Positions 32,979 to 41,409 are shown, counted from the first letter of the stretch. The stretch: DNA of 64,000 bases from PALSA-911 sp963743035 (GCA_963743035.1 CAVUOB010000006.1:401786-465785); one strand, 5' to 3'. Made by a program: numbers and translations. The notes: generated by a model from the sequence alone, not told the origin.

Positions 32979-34934
32979 TCAGCGCCAGCCCCCGCCGCCG
33001 TTCACATAGACGGTATCGGCCGTCATGTAAGTGCAGGCATCCGAGCACATGAACAGCACAAGCTCGCCGATCTCCTCCGGTTCCCCGTAGCGCTTCATCG
33101 GCACGTCTTCCTTGAACTTGGCCATCAGCTCCGGCGAGGTGTTGGCCGCAGCCTGGAACGGCGTGTTGATCGGGCCCGGCGAGATAGACAGCGCACGGAT
33201 GCCGCGATCGGCGAATTCGCGCGCCACGCCCAGCGTCATGGACAGCACCGCCCCCTTGGCCGCGGCATAATGCACGGAAGCACCGGGGCCGCCGCGCTTG
33301 TGCGACATGCTGGCGACATTGACGATCACCCCGAAGCCGCGTTCCAGCATATGCGGCAGCACCGCCTGCATGCCGTAGAATACGCCCTTGGTGTTCAGCT
33401 CGAAGGTCTTGTCGTACAGCGCGTCGTCGATCTCCAGGAACTTCGCCCGGCGCAACGCGGCGCCGGCGGCGTTGAACTCGAAATCAACGGCACCGAAGGT
33501 CTCGATCGCCCGGGCGATCATGGCGCTCACCTGCTCGCGCGAACACACGTCGGTCGGCACCGAAATGGCCTTGGCGCCGTGCTGGATCACCGTCTCGGCG
33601 GTACGCGCGGCGCCCGCGGCATCGATATCGGCGCAGACCACGTTGGCGCCCTCGCGCGCGAAGATCAGCGCCGTGGCGCGACCGATGCCGCTGGCGGCGC
33701 CGGTGATGACGATGGTCTTGCCGTGGAAGTAGTCTTGGGTCTTGGGCATCTGTCGTTCGCCTTGTCTCAGGACCGATTTGGGCAGGCCGAGCACCCGCTC
33801 GGCGAGATAGGACAGGATCAGCTGCGGGCTGACCGGCGCGATGCGGGGGATCATGATTTCGCGGAAATAGCGCTCTACATGATATTCCTCGGCATAGCCC
33901 ATGCCGCCATGGGTCATCACCGCCTGCTCGCAGGCATGGAACCCGGCTTCGGCGGCCAGATATTTAGCGGCATTGGCCTCCGCGCCGCATTCCATGCCGC
34001 GATCATACAGATTGGCGGCCTTCAGCATCATCAGGTTGGCGGCTTCCAGCTCCGCCCAGTTCTTGGCCAGCGGGTGCTGGATGGACTGGTTCTGGCCGAT
34101 CGGACGGCCGAACACCACGCGTTCCCGGGCGTATTTCGTCGCCCGCGCCAGCGCGGCCCGGCCGATGCCGACGGCCTCGGCGGCAATCAGCACGCGTTCG
34201 GGGTTCAGGCCGTGGATGATGGCGCGGAACCCCTCGCCTTCCTCGCCGATGCGGTCTTCCTCAGGGATTTCCATGCCCTCGAAGAACACCATGTTCGAAT
34301 CCACAGCATGCCGTCCCATCTTGTGGATCAGCCGGACCTCGCATTTGCTGCGGTCGAGATCGGTGTAGAACAGGCTCAGGCCCTGGGTTTTGCGGGATAT
34401 CTTGTCCTTCGGCGTGGTGCGCGCCAGCAGCAGGATCTTGGTCGCCACCTGGGCGGTGGAGGTCCAGATCTTGGTGCCGTTGACGATGTAACGGTCGCCC
34501 TTCTTCTCCGCGCGGGTGGTGATCTCGGTGGTGTTCAGCCCGGCATCCGGCTCGGTGACGCCGAAGCAGGCCTTGTCCTTGCCCTGGATCAGCGGCGGCA
34601 GCATGCGCCGCTTCTGCGCCTCCGTGCCGTGCACCACGACCGGGTTGAGGCCGAATATGTTGATATGGATGGCCGACGCGCCGGACATGGCGGCGCCGGA
34701 TTCCGCCACCGCCTGCACCATCAGCGCGGCTTCGGTGATGCCGAGGCCGGCGCCGCCGTATTCCTCCGGCATGGCGATGCCGAGCCAGCTTCCCTCGGCG
34801 CAGGCGCGGTAGAAATCCTCTGGGAAGGTGGCGGTGCGGTCCCGTTCCAGCCAGTAGGTCTCGTCGAACCGCGCGCTCAGGCGCAGCACCTCCTCGCGGA
34901 TCTGCTCCTGGGCGGGGGAAAGGGTAAAGTCCAT
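32979..34934 (-). CDS. Acyl-CoA dehydrogenase fused in frame to a short-chain dehydrogenase
   Basis: 651 residues in one uninterrupted frame. Residues ~1-385 are a full acyl-CoA dehydrogenase (FAD): AMPEEYGGAGLG, CFGVTEPDAGLNTTE and NGTKIWTSTAQVATK in the middle domain, and THGGMGYAEEYHVERYFRE at the C-terminus. It ends with AERVLGLPKS, where many such enzymes stop. After an 8-residue linker (VLRQGERQ) the sequence MPKTQDYFHGKTIVITGAAS begins a full 256-residue SDR, with TGAASGIG, an NAAGA-like FNAAGAAL, YAAAKG (Tyr-Lys) and SPGPINTPF. AAGG in the linker could serve as a ribosome site for the internal ATG at 33749, so both fused and free SDR products are possible. Substrates are unknown. Confidence 0.85.
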   Translation of the reverse strand: MDFTLSPAQEQIREEVLRLSARFDETYWLERDRTATFPEDFYRACAEGSWLGIAMPEEYGGAGLGITEAALMVQAVAESGAAMSGASAIHINIFGLNPVVVHGTEAQKRRMLPPLIQGKDKACFGVTEPDAGLNTTEITTRAEKKGDRYIVNGTKIWTSTAQVATKILLLARTTPKDKISRKTQGLSLFYTDLDRSKCEVRLIHKMGRHAVDSNMVFFEGMEIPEEDRIGEEGEGFRAIIHGLNPERVLIAAEAVGIGRAALARATKYARERVVFGRPIGQNQSIQHPLAKNWAELEAANLMMLKAANLYDRGMECGAEANAAKYLAAEAGFHACEQAVMTHGGMGYAEEYHVERYFREIMIPRIAPVSPQLILSYLAERVLGLPKSVLRQGERQMPKTQDYFHGKTIVITGAASGIGRATALIFAREGANVVCADIDAAGAARTAETVIQHGAKAISVPTDVCSREQVSAMIARAIETFGAVDFEFNAAGAALRRAKFLEIDDALYDKTFELNTKGVFYGMQAVLPHMLERGFGVIVNVASMSHKRGGPGASVHYAAAKGAVLSMTLGVAREFADRGIRALSISPGPINTPFQAAANTSPELMAKFKEDVPMKRYGEPEEIGELVLFMCSDACTYMTADTVYVNGGGGWR

Positions 34935-34996
34935 GCGATGTCGTCTCCGTTGGGCGTTTCCGGCCCCAGCATACCGGCTTGCGCGGTGCGCACAAT

Positions 34997-35024
34997 TTGC
35001 CGCCTGAACCTGCTATCCTATATG
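34997..35024 (+). promoter_or_regulatory. Candidate sigma-70-type promoter for paaABCD
   Basis: TTGCCG (34997-35002) and TATATG (35019-35024) are separated by 16 bases and lie 46 bases upstream of the paaA start. The region between the divergent ACAD-SDR gene and paaA is the right place. No PaaR or PaaX gene was found in the window, and no clear regulator palindrome was seen here. Confidence 0.4.
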
Positions 35025-35069
35025 CAGAGCGGACAAGCAGACCCCTGAAGGTCGGACCGGGAGTGTCGG

Positions 35070-36062
35070 ATGTACACCCAAGCCCTGAATACGAAGGAAC
35101 CGTCCACTCCGGACGCACCGGACCCGGTCCGGGAAGCCGGCTTCCAGGCGCGGATCGACGCCGAAGACCGGATCGAGCCGAATGACTGGATGCCGGAGGC
35201 CTACCGCCGCACGTTGATCCGCCAGATCTCCCAGCACGCGCATTCCGAGATCATCGGCATGCAGCCGGAGGGCAACTGGATCACCCGCGCGCCCAGCCTG
35301 CGCCGCAAGGCGGCGCTGCTGGCCAAGGTGCAGGACGAGGGCGGGCACGGGCTGTACCTGTATGCCGCCGCCGAGACCCTGGGCGTGTCGCGCGAGGAGC
35401 TGACCGACCAGTTGCTGTCCGGCCGGGCCAAATACAGTTCTATCTTCAACTACCCGACACTGACCTGGGCCGATATCGGCACCATCGGCTGGCTCGTGGA
35501 CGGGGCGGCGATCATGAACCAGATCCCGCTCTGCCGCTGCTCCTTCGGTCCCTATGCCCGCGCCATGATCCGGATCTGCCGGGAGGAGAGCTTTCACCAG
35601 CGCCAGGGCTACGAGATCATGGTCACGCTGGCACGCGGAACGCCGGAGCAACGGGAGATGGCGCAGGACGCGCTGAACCGCTGGTGGTGGCCGTCGCTGA
35701 TGATGTTCGGGCCGCCGGACACGGCATCGCTGCACTCCGACAAATCGATGCGCTGGAAGATCAAGCGCTTTTCCAACGACGAGCTGCGGCAGAAATTCAT
35801 CGACGCGACCGTGCCGCAGGCCCGGCATATCGGCTTGGCCATGCCGGACCCGGAGCTACGCTTCAACGCAGAAACCGGGCATTGGGAGCACGGCCCGATC
35901 GACTGGGCCGAATTCCAGCGCGTGCTCGCCGGCGGCGGCCCCTGCAACCGCCAGCGCCTGGCGCATCGCAACAAGGTGCACGTGGAAGGCGCCTGGGTGC
36001 GCGAGGCCGCACTCGCGTTCGCCGCGAAGGAACGGGCCCGCATGCAGCAGAAGGCAGCCTGA
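35070..36062 (+). CDS. paaA: 1,2-phenylacetyl-CoA epoxidase, catalytic subunit PaaA
   Basis: 330 residues of the diiron monooxygenase that epoxidises the aromatic ring of phenylacetyl-CoA. A family-typical N-terminal region (DRIEPNDWMPEAYRRTLIRQ) precedes the ferritin-like four-helix bundle. Diiron ligands are expected in KVQDEGGHGLYLYAAAETL and CREESFHQRQGYEIM. PNDTASLHSDKSM-like segments (PPDTASLHSDKSMRWK) also fit. It is the first gene of a tight paaABCD operon; paaB begins 2 bases after the stop. PaaA pairs with PaaC and receives electrons from PaaE. Confidence 0.97.
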   Translation: MYTQALNTKEPSTPDAPDPVREAGFQARIDAEDRIEPNDWMPEAYRRTLIRQISQHAHSEIIGMQPEGNWITRAPSLRRKAALLAKVQDEGGHGLYLYAAAETLGVSREELTDQLLSGRAKYSSIFNYPTLTWADIGTIGWLVDGAAIMNQIPLCRCSFGPYARAMIRICREESFHQRQGYEIMVTLARGTPEQREMAQDALNRWWWPSLMMFGPPDTASLHSDKSMRWKIKRFSNDELRQKFIDATVPQARHIGLAMPDPELRFNAETGHWEHGPIDWAEFQRVLAGGGPCNRQRLAHRNKVHVEGAWVREAALAFAAKERARMQQKAA

Positions 36063-36064
36063 CG

Positions 36065-36352
36065 ATGGCGGAAGCACCGACACCGTTGTGGGAGGTCTTC
36101 ATCCGCAGCCGCAACGGCCTGGCGCACAAGCATGCCGGCTCCGTGCACGCCGCGGACGCGCAGATGGCGCTGCAGGCGGCGCGCGACGTCTATACCCGCC
36201 GCGGCGAAGGTCTTTCGATCTGGGTGGTGCCGTCCAGCGCCATCGTCGCATCCGACCCCGCCGACAAGGGGATGCTGTTCGAGCCGACCGGATCCAAGAT
36301 CTACCGCCACCCGACCTTCTACGACGTGCCGGACGAAGTTGGGCATATGTGA
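36065..36352 (+). CDS. paaB: 1,2-phenylacetyl-CoA epoxidase, subunit PaaB
   Basis: 95 residues. The start PLWEVFIRSRNGLAHKHAGSVHA and the end YRHPTFYDVPDEVGHM match PaaB, the small structural subunit that helps assemble (PaaAC) multimers. The start ATG at 36065 lies 2 bases after the paaA stop. The much longer upstream open frame is read-through of paaA's other frame and is rejected. Its TGA overlaps the paaC ATG in TGATG, indicating translational coupling. Confidence 0.96.
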   Translation: MAEAPTPLWEVFIRSRNGLAHKHAGSVHAADAQMALQAARDVYTRRGEGLSIWVVPSSAIVASDPADKGMLFEPTGSKIYRHPTFYDVPDEVGHM

Positions 36353-37128
36353 TGCCGCTCGCCACCACCTCCATCACCGTCGACGAGACGCCGCTGGTGC
36401 TGCATCTGCTACGCCGCGCCGACGATGCGCTGATCCTCGGGCATCGCCTGTCCGAATGGACCGGCAACGCGCCGACACTGGAGGAGGATCTGGCGCTGGC
36501 CAATATCGCGCTGGACCTGATCGGCCAGGCGCGCGCGCTGTACGGCTACGCCGGCGGGCTATGCGGCCTCGACGAGGACCAACTAGCCTATCGGCGCGAT
36601 GCGCGGAAGTACCGCAACCTGTTGCTGACGGAACAACCGAACGGCGACTTCGCCTGCACCATCGCCCGGCAGTTCCTGTATGCCGCGTTCATCGATCCCT
36701 GGTGGCGCGAAGCCATGTCGTCTGCCGATGCGACCATCGCCGCCATCGCGGCGAAAGCGGAAAAAGAAACCGCCTACCATTTCCGCCACGCCGCCGAATG
36801 GCTGATCCGCCTCGGCGACGGCACCGGGGAAAGCCACATGCGCGCGCAGGCGGCGCTGGAGGAGCTCTGGCCCTATACCGGCGAGTTCTTCGAGGTGGAT
36901 GCACCCGACCAGGCGCTGATCGATGCCGGCATCATCCCCGATCCCGCCGAGTTGCAGGATGGCTGGTCGGCGCAGGTCGACGCGATCCTGGCGCGCGCCA
37001 CATTGGCCCGGCCACGCGACGGCTGGATGCAGACCGGCGGGCGCAGCGGGCGGCATAGCGAGCATCTCGGCCATATTCTGGCGGAGCTGCAATACCTCCA
37101 GCGCAGCCACCCCGGCGCCAAATGGTAG
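36352..37128 (+). CDS. paaC: 1,2-phenylacetyl-CoA epoxidase, structural subunit PaaC
   Basis: 258 residues. The helical, ferritin-like PaaC has lost the metal site and binds PaaA. Features are LRRADDALILGHRLSEWTG, LANIALDLIGQARALYGY and KAEKETAYHFRHAAEWLIRLGDG, all PaaC signatures, and the end RSGRHSEHLGHILAELQYLQR also matches. It starts at the ATG sharing TGATG with the paaB stop, and ends inside the paaD start (7-base overlap). Confidence 0.96.
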   Translation: MPLATTSITVDETPLVLHLLRRADDALILGHRLSEWTGNAPTLEEDLALANIALDLIGQARALYGYAGGLCGLDEDQLAYRRDARKYRNLLLTEQPNGDFACTIARQFLYAAFIDPWWREAMSSADATIAAIAAKAEKETAYHFRHAAEWLIRLGDGTGESHMRAQAALEELWPYTGEFFEVDAPDQALIDAGIIPDPAELQDGWSAQVDAILARATLARPRDGWMQTGGRSGRHSEHLGHILAELQYLQRSHPGAKW

Positions 37129-37610
37129 CGGCGGGCGCCAGGGAACGCGCCTACGAGGCGGTTGCGGCGGTAACCGATCCGGAGATCCCGGTGCTGACGA
37201 TCGCCGATCTCGGCGTGCTGCGCGACGTGACGGTGACCGGCGGGCGGGTGGAGGTGACGATCACGCCGACCTATACCGGCTGTCCGGCGATGAACATGAT
37301 CGCGCTGGAGATCGATACCGCATTGGCCCGCGCCGGGTTCGCCGACCGGAGCGTGCGCACGGTGCTTTCCCCGGCCTGGACCACGGATTGGCTGACGCCG
37401 GAAGGCCGGGCAAAGCTGCTCGCCTACGGCATCGCCCCGCCCGCGCGCACCGGCAGCCGGCGGGCGTTGTTCGGGACGGCCGAGGCCGCCTGCCCGCGCT
37501 GCGGTAGCGCCGACACCGAGCTGCTCGCCGAGTTCGGCTCCACCGCCTGCAAGGCGCTGTACCGGTGCCGCGCCTGTCGCGAGCCGTTCGACGCCCTCAA
37601 GTGCCACTGA
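37122..37610 (+). CDS. paaD: 1,2-phenylacetyl-CoA epoxidase assembly protein PaaD
   Basis: 162 residues of the PaaD/SufT-like (MIP18/DUF59) family required to mature the epoxidase, probably for iron-sulfur cluster delivery to PaaE. The DUF59 core is VTDPEIPVLTIADLGVLRDV and TPTYTGCPAMNMI, with the conserved Cys. The C-terminal extension has two CxxC pairs (ACPRCGSADT and YRCRACREPF), characteristic of PaaD. It overlaps paaC by 7 bases. It is the last gene of the forward cluster before a reverse-strand gene separates it from paaE. Confidence 0.95.
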   Translation: MVAAGARERAYEAVAAVTDPEIPVLTIADLGVLRDVTVTGGRVEVTITPTYTGCPAMNMIALEIDTALARAGFADRSVRTVLSPAWTTDWLTPEGRAKLLAYGIAPPARTGSRRALFGTAEAACPRCGSADTELLAEFGSTACKALYRCRACREPFDALKCH

Positions 37611-37620
37611 TACCGGTCGC

Positions 37621-38115
37621 CTATAGCGTGGCGAGCGATGTCGTGGCGCCGGAAGCAGCGCCGGACGCGGACACGGCATAGGCCTGAAGCGCCTGCTGCA
37701 TCGCAGCGGACAACGACGTCGCGCCGCCGGTGGCAGCCGGCGCGGGCACCATTCCGGCGGACGCGGTGGCGCTGGCATTGTTGTCCGGCGAGGCATGGTG
37801 ATGGTGGTGGGCATGCGTCGCCGTGCCGGCGGCATCGGCGTTGCCCGTTGCAGTGCCGGCTGTGGGATCTGCCGTGGCGGAGGCGGTCGCGGAGCTGCCG
37901 GAGGTGATGTCCGAGCCGGTCGCCTGCATCTCCAGCAGCTTCGACTGCATATCCGCCGATAACTGCTGAAACGGATCGGCCGTTCCCGTGCCTGCGGCGG
38001 TGGACGTGGCGGGAGGCGTGGGCGGCGCCGCGGACCCGTCCGGCGTCTGGCCGGATTGCGATGGCGGTTGAACCGACGGCCTCCAGCCATGAGGGGCGAT
38101 ATTGCCGATGGACAT
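37621..38115 (-). CDS. Low-complexity protein of unknown function with a His-rich patch
   Basis: 164 residues encoded on the reverse strand between paaD and paaE. AGGAGG lies 8 bases upstream of the ATG, a very strong ribosome site that argues it is real. An N-terminal MSIGNIAPHGWRPSVQPPSQ leads to a helical-looking ADPFQQLSADMQSKLLEMQA and an Ala/Thr/Ser/Gly-rich body containing THAHHHHHASPD. The His5 patch may bind metal. The pattern of a short conserved N-terminus plus LSADMQSKLLEMQ resembles small alphaproteobacterial hypothetical proteins, but no function is known to me. Confidence 0.6.
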   Translation of the reverse strand: MSIGNIAPHGWRPSVQPPSQSGQTPDGSAAPPTPPATSTAAGTGTADPFQQLSADMQSKLLEMQATGSDITSGSSATASATADPTAGTATGNADAAGTATHAHHHHHASPDNNASATASAGMVPAPAATGGATSLSAAMQQALQAYAVSASGAASGATTSLATL

Positions 38116-38344
38116 GATGCGGACCTCCTGCGGATGACTGGGCGGACGCCGAGCAAGCCGGATGCCAGAATACTAAACCTCTGGAATTACGCGATTCTTC
38201 TCCGGTGGTTCGGCAGCGCAACCGGCATGGCTTGCCGGCATTCCGGGCCGGAGCGGCAAAATCTGCCGGACGGGCGGGGAACTGGACCCAGGGCGCGACG
38301 TCGATCATACCTTTCTCCGCCATCGCAGTCGGGAAGCCTCGAGG

Positions 38345-39424
38345 ATGACCCTGCCTGAGTTCCATGCCCTGACCATCGCCGATCTCCGCCAGGAGACGCC
38401 GGACGCGGTCTCCATCGCCTTCGCGGTCCCGGAGGAACTGCGCGCGGCCTATCGCTTCACCCCCGGGCAATACCTGACCCTGCGCGCGACGATCGACGGC
38501 GAGGATCTGCGGCGGTCCTACTCGATCTGCTCCGGCCTCGACGACGGAGAGCTTCGCGTCGCGGTCAAGCGGGTGGAGGGCGGCGTGTTTTCCAACTGGG
38601 TCAACGACACGTTGCGCCCGGGCGACACCGTGCAGGTGATGACGCCGATGGGCCGGTTCGGCGTCTCACCCGAAACAGAGCCAGTGCACCCGCGCACCTA
38701 CGCCGCCTTCGCCGCCGGCTCCGGCATCACCCCGATCCTGTCGATCCTGAAGACGGTGCTGGCGCGCGAACCGGGCAGCCAGATGTTCCTGTTCTTCGGC
38801 AACCGCAACACCCAGGGCATCCTGTTCCGTGACCAATTGGAGGACCTGAAGGACCGCTATTTGTCCCGCCTGTCGGTGTTCCACGTGCTGTCGCGCGAGC
38901 AGCAGGACATCGCCGCGCTGAACGGACGTCTGGACGCGGGCAAGCTGCGCCATCTGCTGCCGGTTATGCTGCCGCCCGCAACCATCGACCAGGCGCTGAT
39001 CTGCGGCCCGCTGGGCATGATCGAGGGGCTGGAACAGGCCCTGCTCGGCCTCGGCATGGCGCGCGAGCGCGTGCACGTGGAACGCTTCACCCCCGCGCCC
39101 GGCGGCCGTCGGCGCAAGGTCGTGGTGGTTGCCGCTGAAAGGCCCAAGGCCATCGCCACCATCATTCATGAGGGCATACGCAGCGAGATCCCGGTGGCCG
39201 AGGGCGAGGCCATCATCGACGCCGCCATCCGCGCCGGGCTGAACCTGCCCTATTCCTGCAAGGGCGGCATGTGCTGCACCTGCCGCGCCAGGCTGCTGGA
39301 GGGAAAGGTGGAGATGGAGGTGAATTTTTCCTTGGAGCCGTGGGAGACCGAGGCGGGGTATGTGCTGACGTGTCAGTCCCGGCCGACCACCGACGCGGTG
39401 GTGATCGACTACGACCAGGTTTGA
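38345..39424 (+). CDS. paaE: 1,2-phenylacetyl-CoA epoxidase, reductase subunit PaaE
   Basis: 359 residues. The order is FAD-binding domain (RRSYSICSGLDDGELRVAVKR), NAD(P)-binding domain (AAGSGITPILSILKTVL, and ICGPLGMIEGLEQAL) and a C-terminal plant-type 2Fe-2S ferredoxin domain with Cys in LPYSCKGGMCCTCRARL and LTCQSRP. It passes electrons from NADPH to the PaaA diiron site. The gene follows paaABCD on the same strand but is separated by a reverse-strand gene and a ~230-base gap, so it probably has its own promoter. GGGAAG lies 8 bases before the ATG. Confidence 0.96.
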   Translation: MTLPEFHALTIADLRQETPDAVSIAFAVPEELRAAYRFTPGQYLTLRATIDGEDLRRSYSICSGLDDGELRVAVKRVEGGVFSNWVNDTLRPGDTVQVMTPMGRFGVSPETEPVHPRTYAAFAAGSGITPILSILKTVLAREPGSQMFLFFGNRNTQGILFRDQLEDLKDRYLSRLSVFHVLSREQQDIAALNGRLDAGKLRHLLPVMLPPATIDQALICGPLGMIEGLEQALLGLGMARERVHVERFTPAPGGRRRKVVVVAAERPKAIATIIHEGIRSEIPVAEGEAIIDAAIRAGLNLPYSCKGGMCCTCRARLLEGKVEMEVNFSLEPWETEAGYVLTCQSRPTTDAVVIDYDQV

Positions 39425-39432
39425 TATCACCT

Positions 39433-39738
39433 CTAGCCGCCGGCGATGGCACCGACCACAAGAAACAATTCACTGCCCTGGGCCACGGCTTCGGGAAGCG
39501 GATCGTCCGGAGGCATGTGCGACAAATCCTGCTGGCAGGCGAAGAAACGAACGAATGGCCGGCGCAGCTTGCTGTTGCGGTCCCGGATGGTACCCTGCAA
39601 CATCGGATAATCCGCCTCCAGCGCATCGAGGATCGCGCGCTGGGTTACCGGGCCTTCGAGGAAGACCTGCACCTCACGGCCTGTACCGGCCAGCAGGCAC
39701 AAGCCGGCCGGAAGCTCGACACGGACCGTCGCCTTCAT
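39433..39738 (-). CDS. MoaD/ThiS family ubiquitin-like protein
   Basis: 101 residues with a beta-grasp fold pattern and the diagnostic C-terminus VVGAIAGG (Gly-Gly), which in MoaD and ThiS is adenylated and thiocarboxylated by an E1-like enzyme. It is longer than typical MoaD (~81), with an internal insertion around FFACQQDLSHMPPDDP. The start ATG overlaps the stop of the BNR-repeat gene by 4 bases, and no moa, thi or E1 gene is nearby. It is thus a dedicated third gene of the HxlR/BNR operon. Sulfur carriage or protein tagging is inferred from the family, and neither is shown here. Confidence 0.85.
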   Translation of the reverse strand: MKATVRVELPAGLCLLAGTGREVQVFLEGPVTQRAILDALEADYPMLQGTIRDRNSKLRRPFVRFFACQQDLSHMPPDDPLPEAVAQGSELFLVVGAIAGG

Positions 39739-40850
39739 GGCAGGGTCTGGACCTCCACGGATAGCACGGCAGGAAGGTCGCGAACGATGGCCTGCCAGGT
39801 GTCACCGGAATCCGCTGAGGCGTAGACTTGGCCGCCCGTCGTGCCGAAGTAGACACCGCAGGAATTGAGCGTATCGACAGCCATGGCATCGCGCAGCACA
39901 TTCACGTAGCAATCCTGCTGCGGCAGCCCCCTTGTCAGCGGCTCCCAATCATTGCCGCCGCTGCGGCTCCGGTACACCCGGAGCTGACCATCGATTGGAA
40001 AATGTTCGGAATCGCTCTTGATCGGAACAACGTACAGCGTCTCCGGCTCGTGCGCGTGCACGTCGATGACGAAGCCGAAATCCGTCGGCAGATTGCCGCT
40101 GATTTCGTGCCAGGAATCTCCGGCATCGTCCGAGCGCATGACGTCCCAGTGCTTCTGCATGAAGAGCGTGCCGGGACGCGAAGGATGCATGGCGATATGG
40201 TGAACGCAGTGGCCGATCTCCGCCGTCGGATCAGGAATGTAGGGCGAATGGAGACCGCGGTTGATGGGCTGCCACGACTGTCCTCCATCGTCGGTGCGGA
40301 AGGCCCCGGCGGCAGAGATGGCGATGAAGATACGCTCGGGGTTCGTGGGATCGAGAAGGATCGTATGCAGGCACATGCCGCCTGCGCCCGGCTGCCAGGC
40401 GGGGCCGGTGCCGTGCTTGCGCAGGCCGGAAAGCTCCTGCCAGCTCTGGCCACCGTCACGGGACTGGAAAAGGGCGGCATCCTCGACACCCGCGTAAAGC
40501 GTGTCAGCGCAACTGAGCGAGGGCTCGATATGCCAGACGCGCTTGAACTCCCACGGGTGCGGTGTCCCGTCGTACCATTGATGCGTGCCGGGAACGCCAT
40601 CGTAGAGGAAGTTATTGTCCACCGCGTTCCAGGTAAGGCCGCCATCGTCGGAACGCTGCATGACCTGCCCGAACCAGCCCGAAGTTTGCGAAGCATAGAT
40701 GCGGTTGGGATCCACCGGGGAGCCTTTGAGGTGGAATATCTCCCAGCCGGGGAAATGCGGGCCGGCGACGGACCAGTCTTTGCGCGCGCCATCTGCGGTA
40801 AGGACGAACGCGCCTTTGCGCGTGCCGACAAGGAGTTGTACTCGGCTCAT
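39735..40850 (-). CDS. BNR/WD40-like beta-propeller repeat protein
   Basis: 371 residues, annotated in other genomes as exo-alpha-sialidase-like or YVTN/BNR repeat protein. Asp-box type motifs (S-x-D-x-G-x-x-W) recur: SDDGGLTW, SRDGGQSW, TDDGGQSW, SDDAGDSW, SADSGDTW. Together these suggest a six-bladed propeller. No signal peptide is seen, so it is probably cytoplasmic. Catalytic residues of true sialidases are not apparent. Start and stop overlap both neighbours by 4 bases, so it is cotranslated with an HxlR regulator and a MoaD/ThiS-like protein. What it binds or cleaves is unknown. Confidence 0.82.
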   Translation of the reverse strand: MSRVQLLVGTRKGAFVLTADGARKDWSVAGPHFPGWEIFHLKGSPVDPNRIYASQTSGWFGQVMQRSDDGGLTWNAVDNNFLYDGVPGTHQWYDGTPHPWEFKRVWHIEPSLSCADTLYAGVEDAALFQSRDGGQSWQELSGLRKHGTGPAWQPGAGGMCLHTILLDPTNPERIFIAISAAGAFRTDDGGQSWQPINRGLHSPYIPDPTAEIGHCVHHIAMHPSRPGTLFMQKHWDVMRSDDAGDSWHEISGNLPTDFGFVIDVHAHEPETLYVVPIKSDSEHFPIDGQLRVYRSRSGGNDWEPLTRGLPQQDCYVNVLRDAMAVDTLNSCGVYFGTTGGQVYASADSGDTWQAIVRDLPAVLSVEVQTLP

Positions 40851-41326
40851 GCCTGCTTTCCTTTCGAAGGTTTGACGGGTGACGTGAACGGCGGGATGAG
40901 CGGCGCGGGATCACGCTGCTCCCAACGGCGGTAGGTTTCCGCGAGAACAGCCTCGCGATTCTGTTCCATATACGACATGAACGAACAGGGGGCGGCAGTG
41001 TCTTCGTGGCGCGCGCCCCAGATCAGCAGCTCGAGCAGAACGGGAGCAAGCCCGATGCCCTTCGGGGTAAGCCGATAGGCAATGCTGCGGCGATCCTCCG
41101 CCACAGGTTCAGTCGTCAGCAGCCCGGACGCTTTGAGGCTTCGAAGGCGATTGGCGAGGACATTGGTGGCAATGCCCTCCCCGGCCTGCTGAAACTCATG
41201 GAAAGTGCGGTAGCCGCGTACCATGAGATCGCGAATAATCAGCAGCGACCATCGGTCTCCAAAAATATCAAGCGAGACACTGACGGGGCATCCGGAACGC
41301 TGCTTCGGGGCAGGTATCGCGACCAT
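40847..41326 (-). CDS. HxlR family transcriptional regulator
   Basis: 159 residues with the HxlR winged helix: CPVSVSLDIFGDRWSLLIIRDLM, FHEFQQAGEGIATNVLANRLRSL (recognition helix), then LTTEPVAEDRRSIAYRLTPKG (wing). HxlR factors commonly sense electrophiles or formaldehyde through a Cys near the N-terminus; here a Cys is present in GCPVS. It is the first gene of the operon and overlaps the BNR gene by 4 bases. A 5-5-5 inverted repeat lies about 22-36 bases upstream and is a likely operator for autoregulation. Confidence 0.9.
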   Translation of the reverse strand: MVAIPAPKQRSGCPVSVSLDIFGDRWSLLIIRDLMVRGYRTFHEFQQAGEGIATNVLANRLRSLKASGLLTTEPVAEDRRSIAYRLTPKGIGLAPVLLELLIWGARHEDTAAPCSFMSYMEQNREAVLAETYRRWEQRDPAPLIPPFTSPVKPSKGKQA

Positions 41327-41347
41327 TGCGGAAGCATGCCCATCTCA

Positions 41348-41362
41348 CTTGCTTTTTGCAAG
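41348..41362 (-). promoter_or_regulatory. Inverted repeat upstream of hxlR-like gene, likely operator
   Basis: CTTGC, TTTTT and GCAAG form a 5-5-5 palindrome 22-36 bases before the start of the HxlR regulator. On the reverse strand, TATAGC (a possible -10) lies just upstream of the palindrome. An HxlR dimer binding here could repress its own three-gene operon. Position and symmetry are seen; binding is inferred. Confidence 0.5.
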
Positions 41363-41409
41363 CTATATCCCACGGTAGGAAGTCGTTCCCCGGCCTTCCC
41401 TCGTCCGCC

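Noticed and set aside
32889..35048. A 719-residue forward frame opposite the ACAD-SDR gene
   Set aside because: It is a shadow frame of a gene with clear motifs in the other direction.
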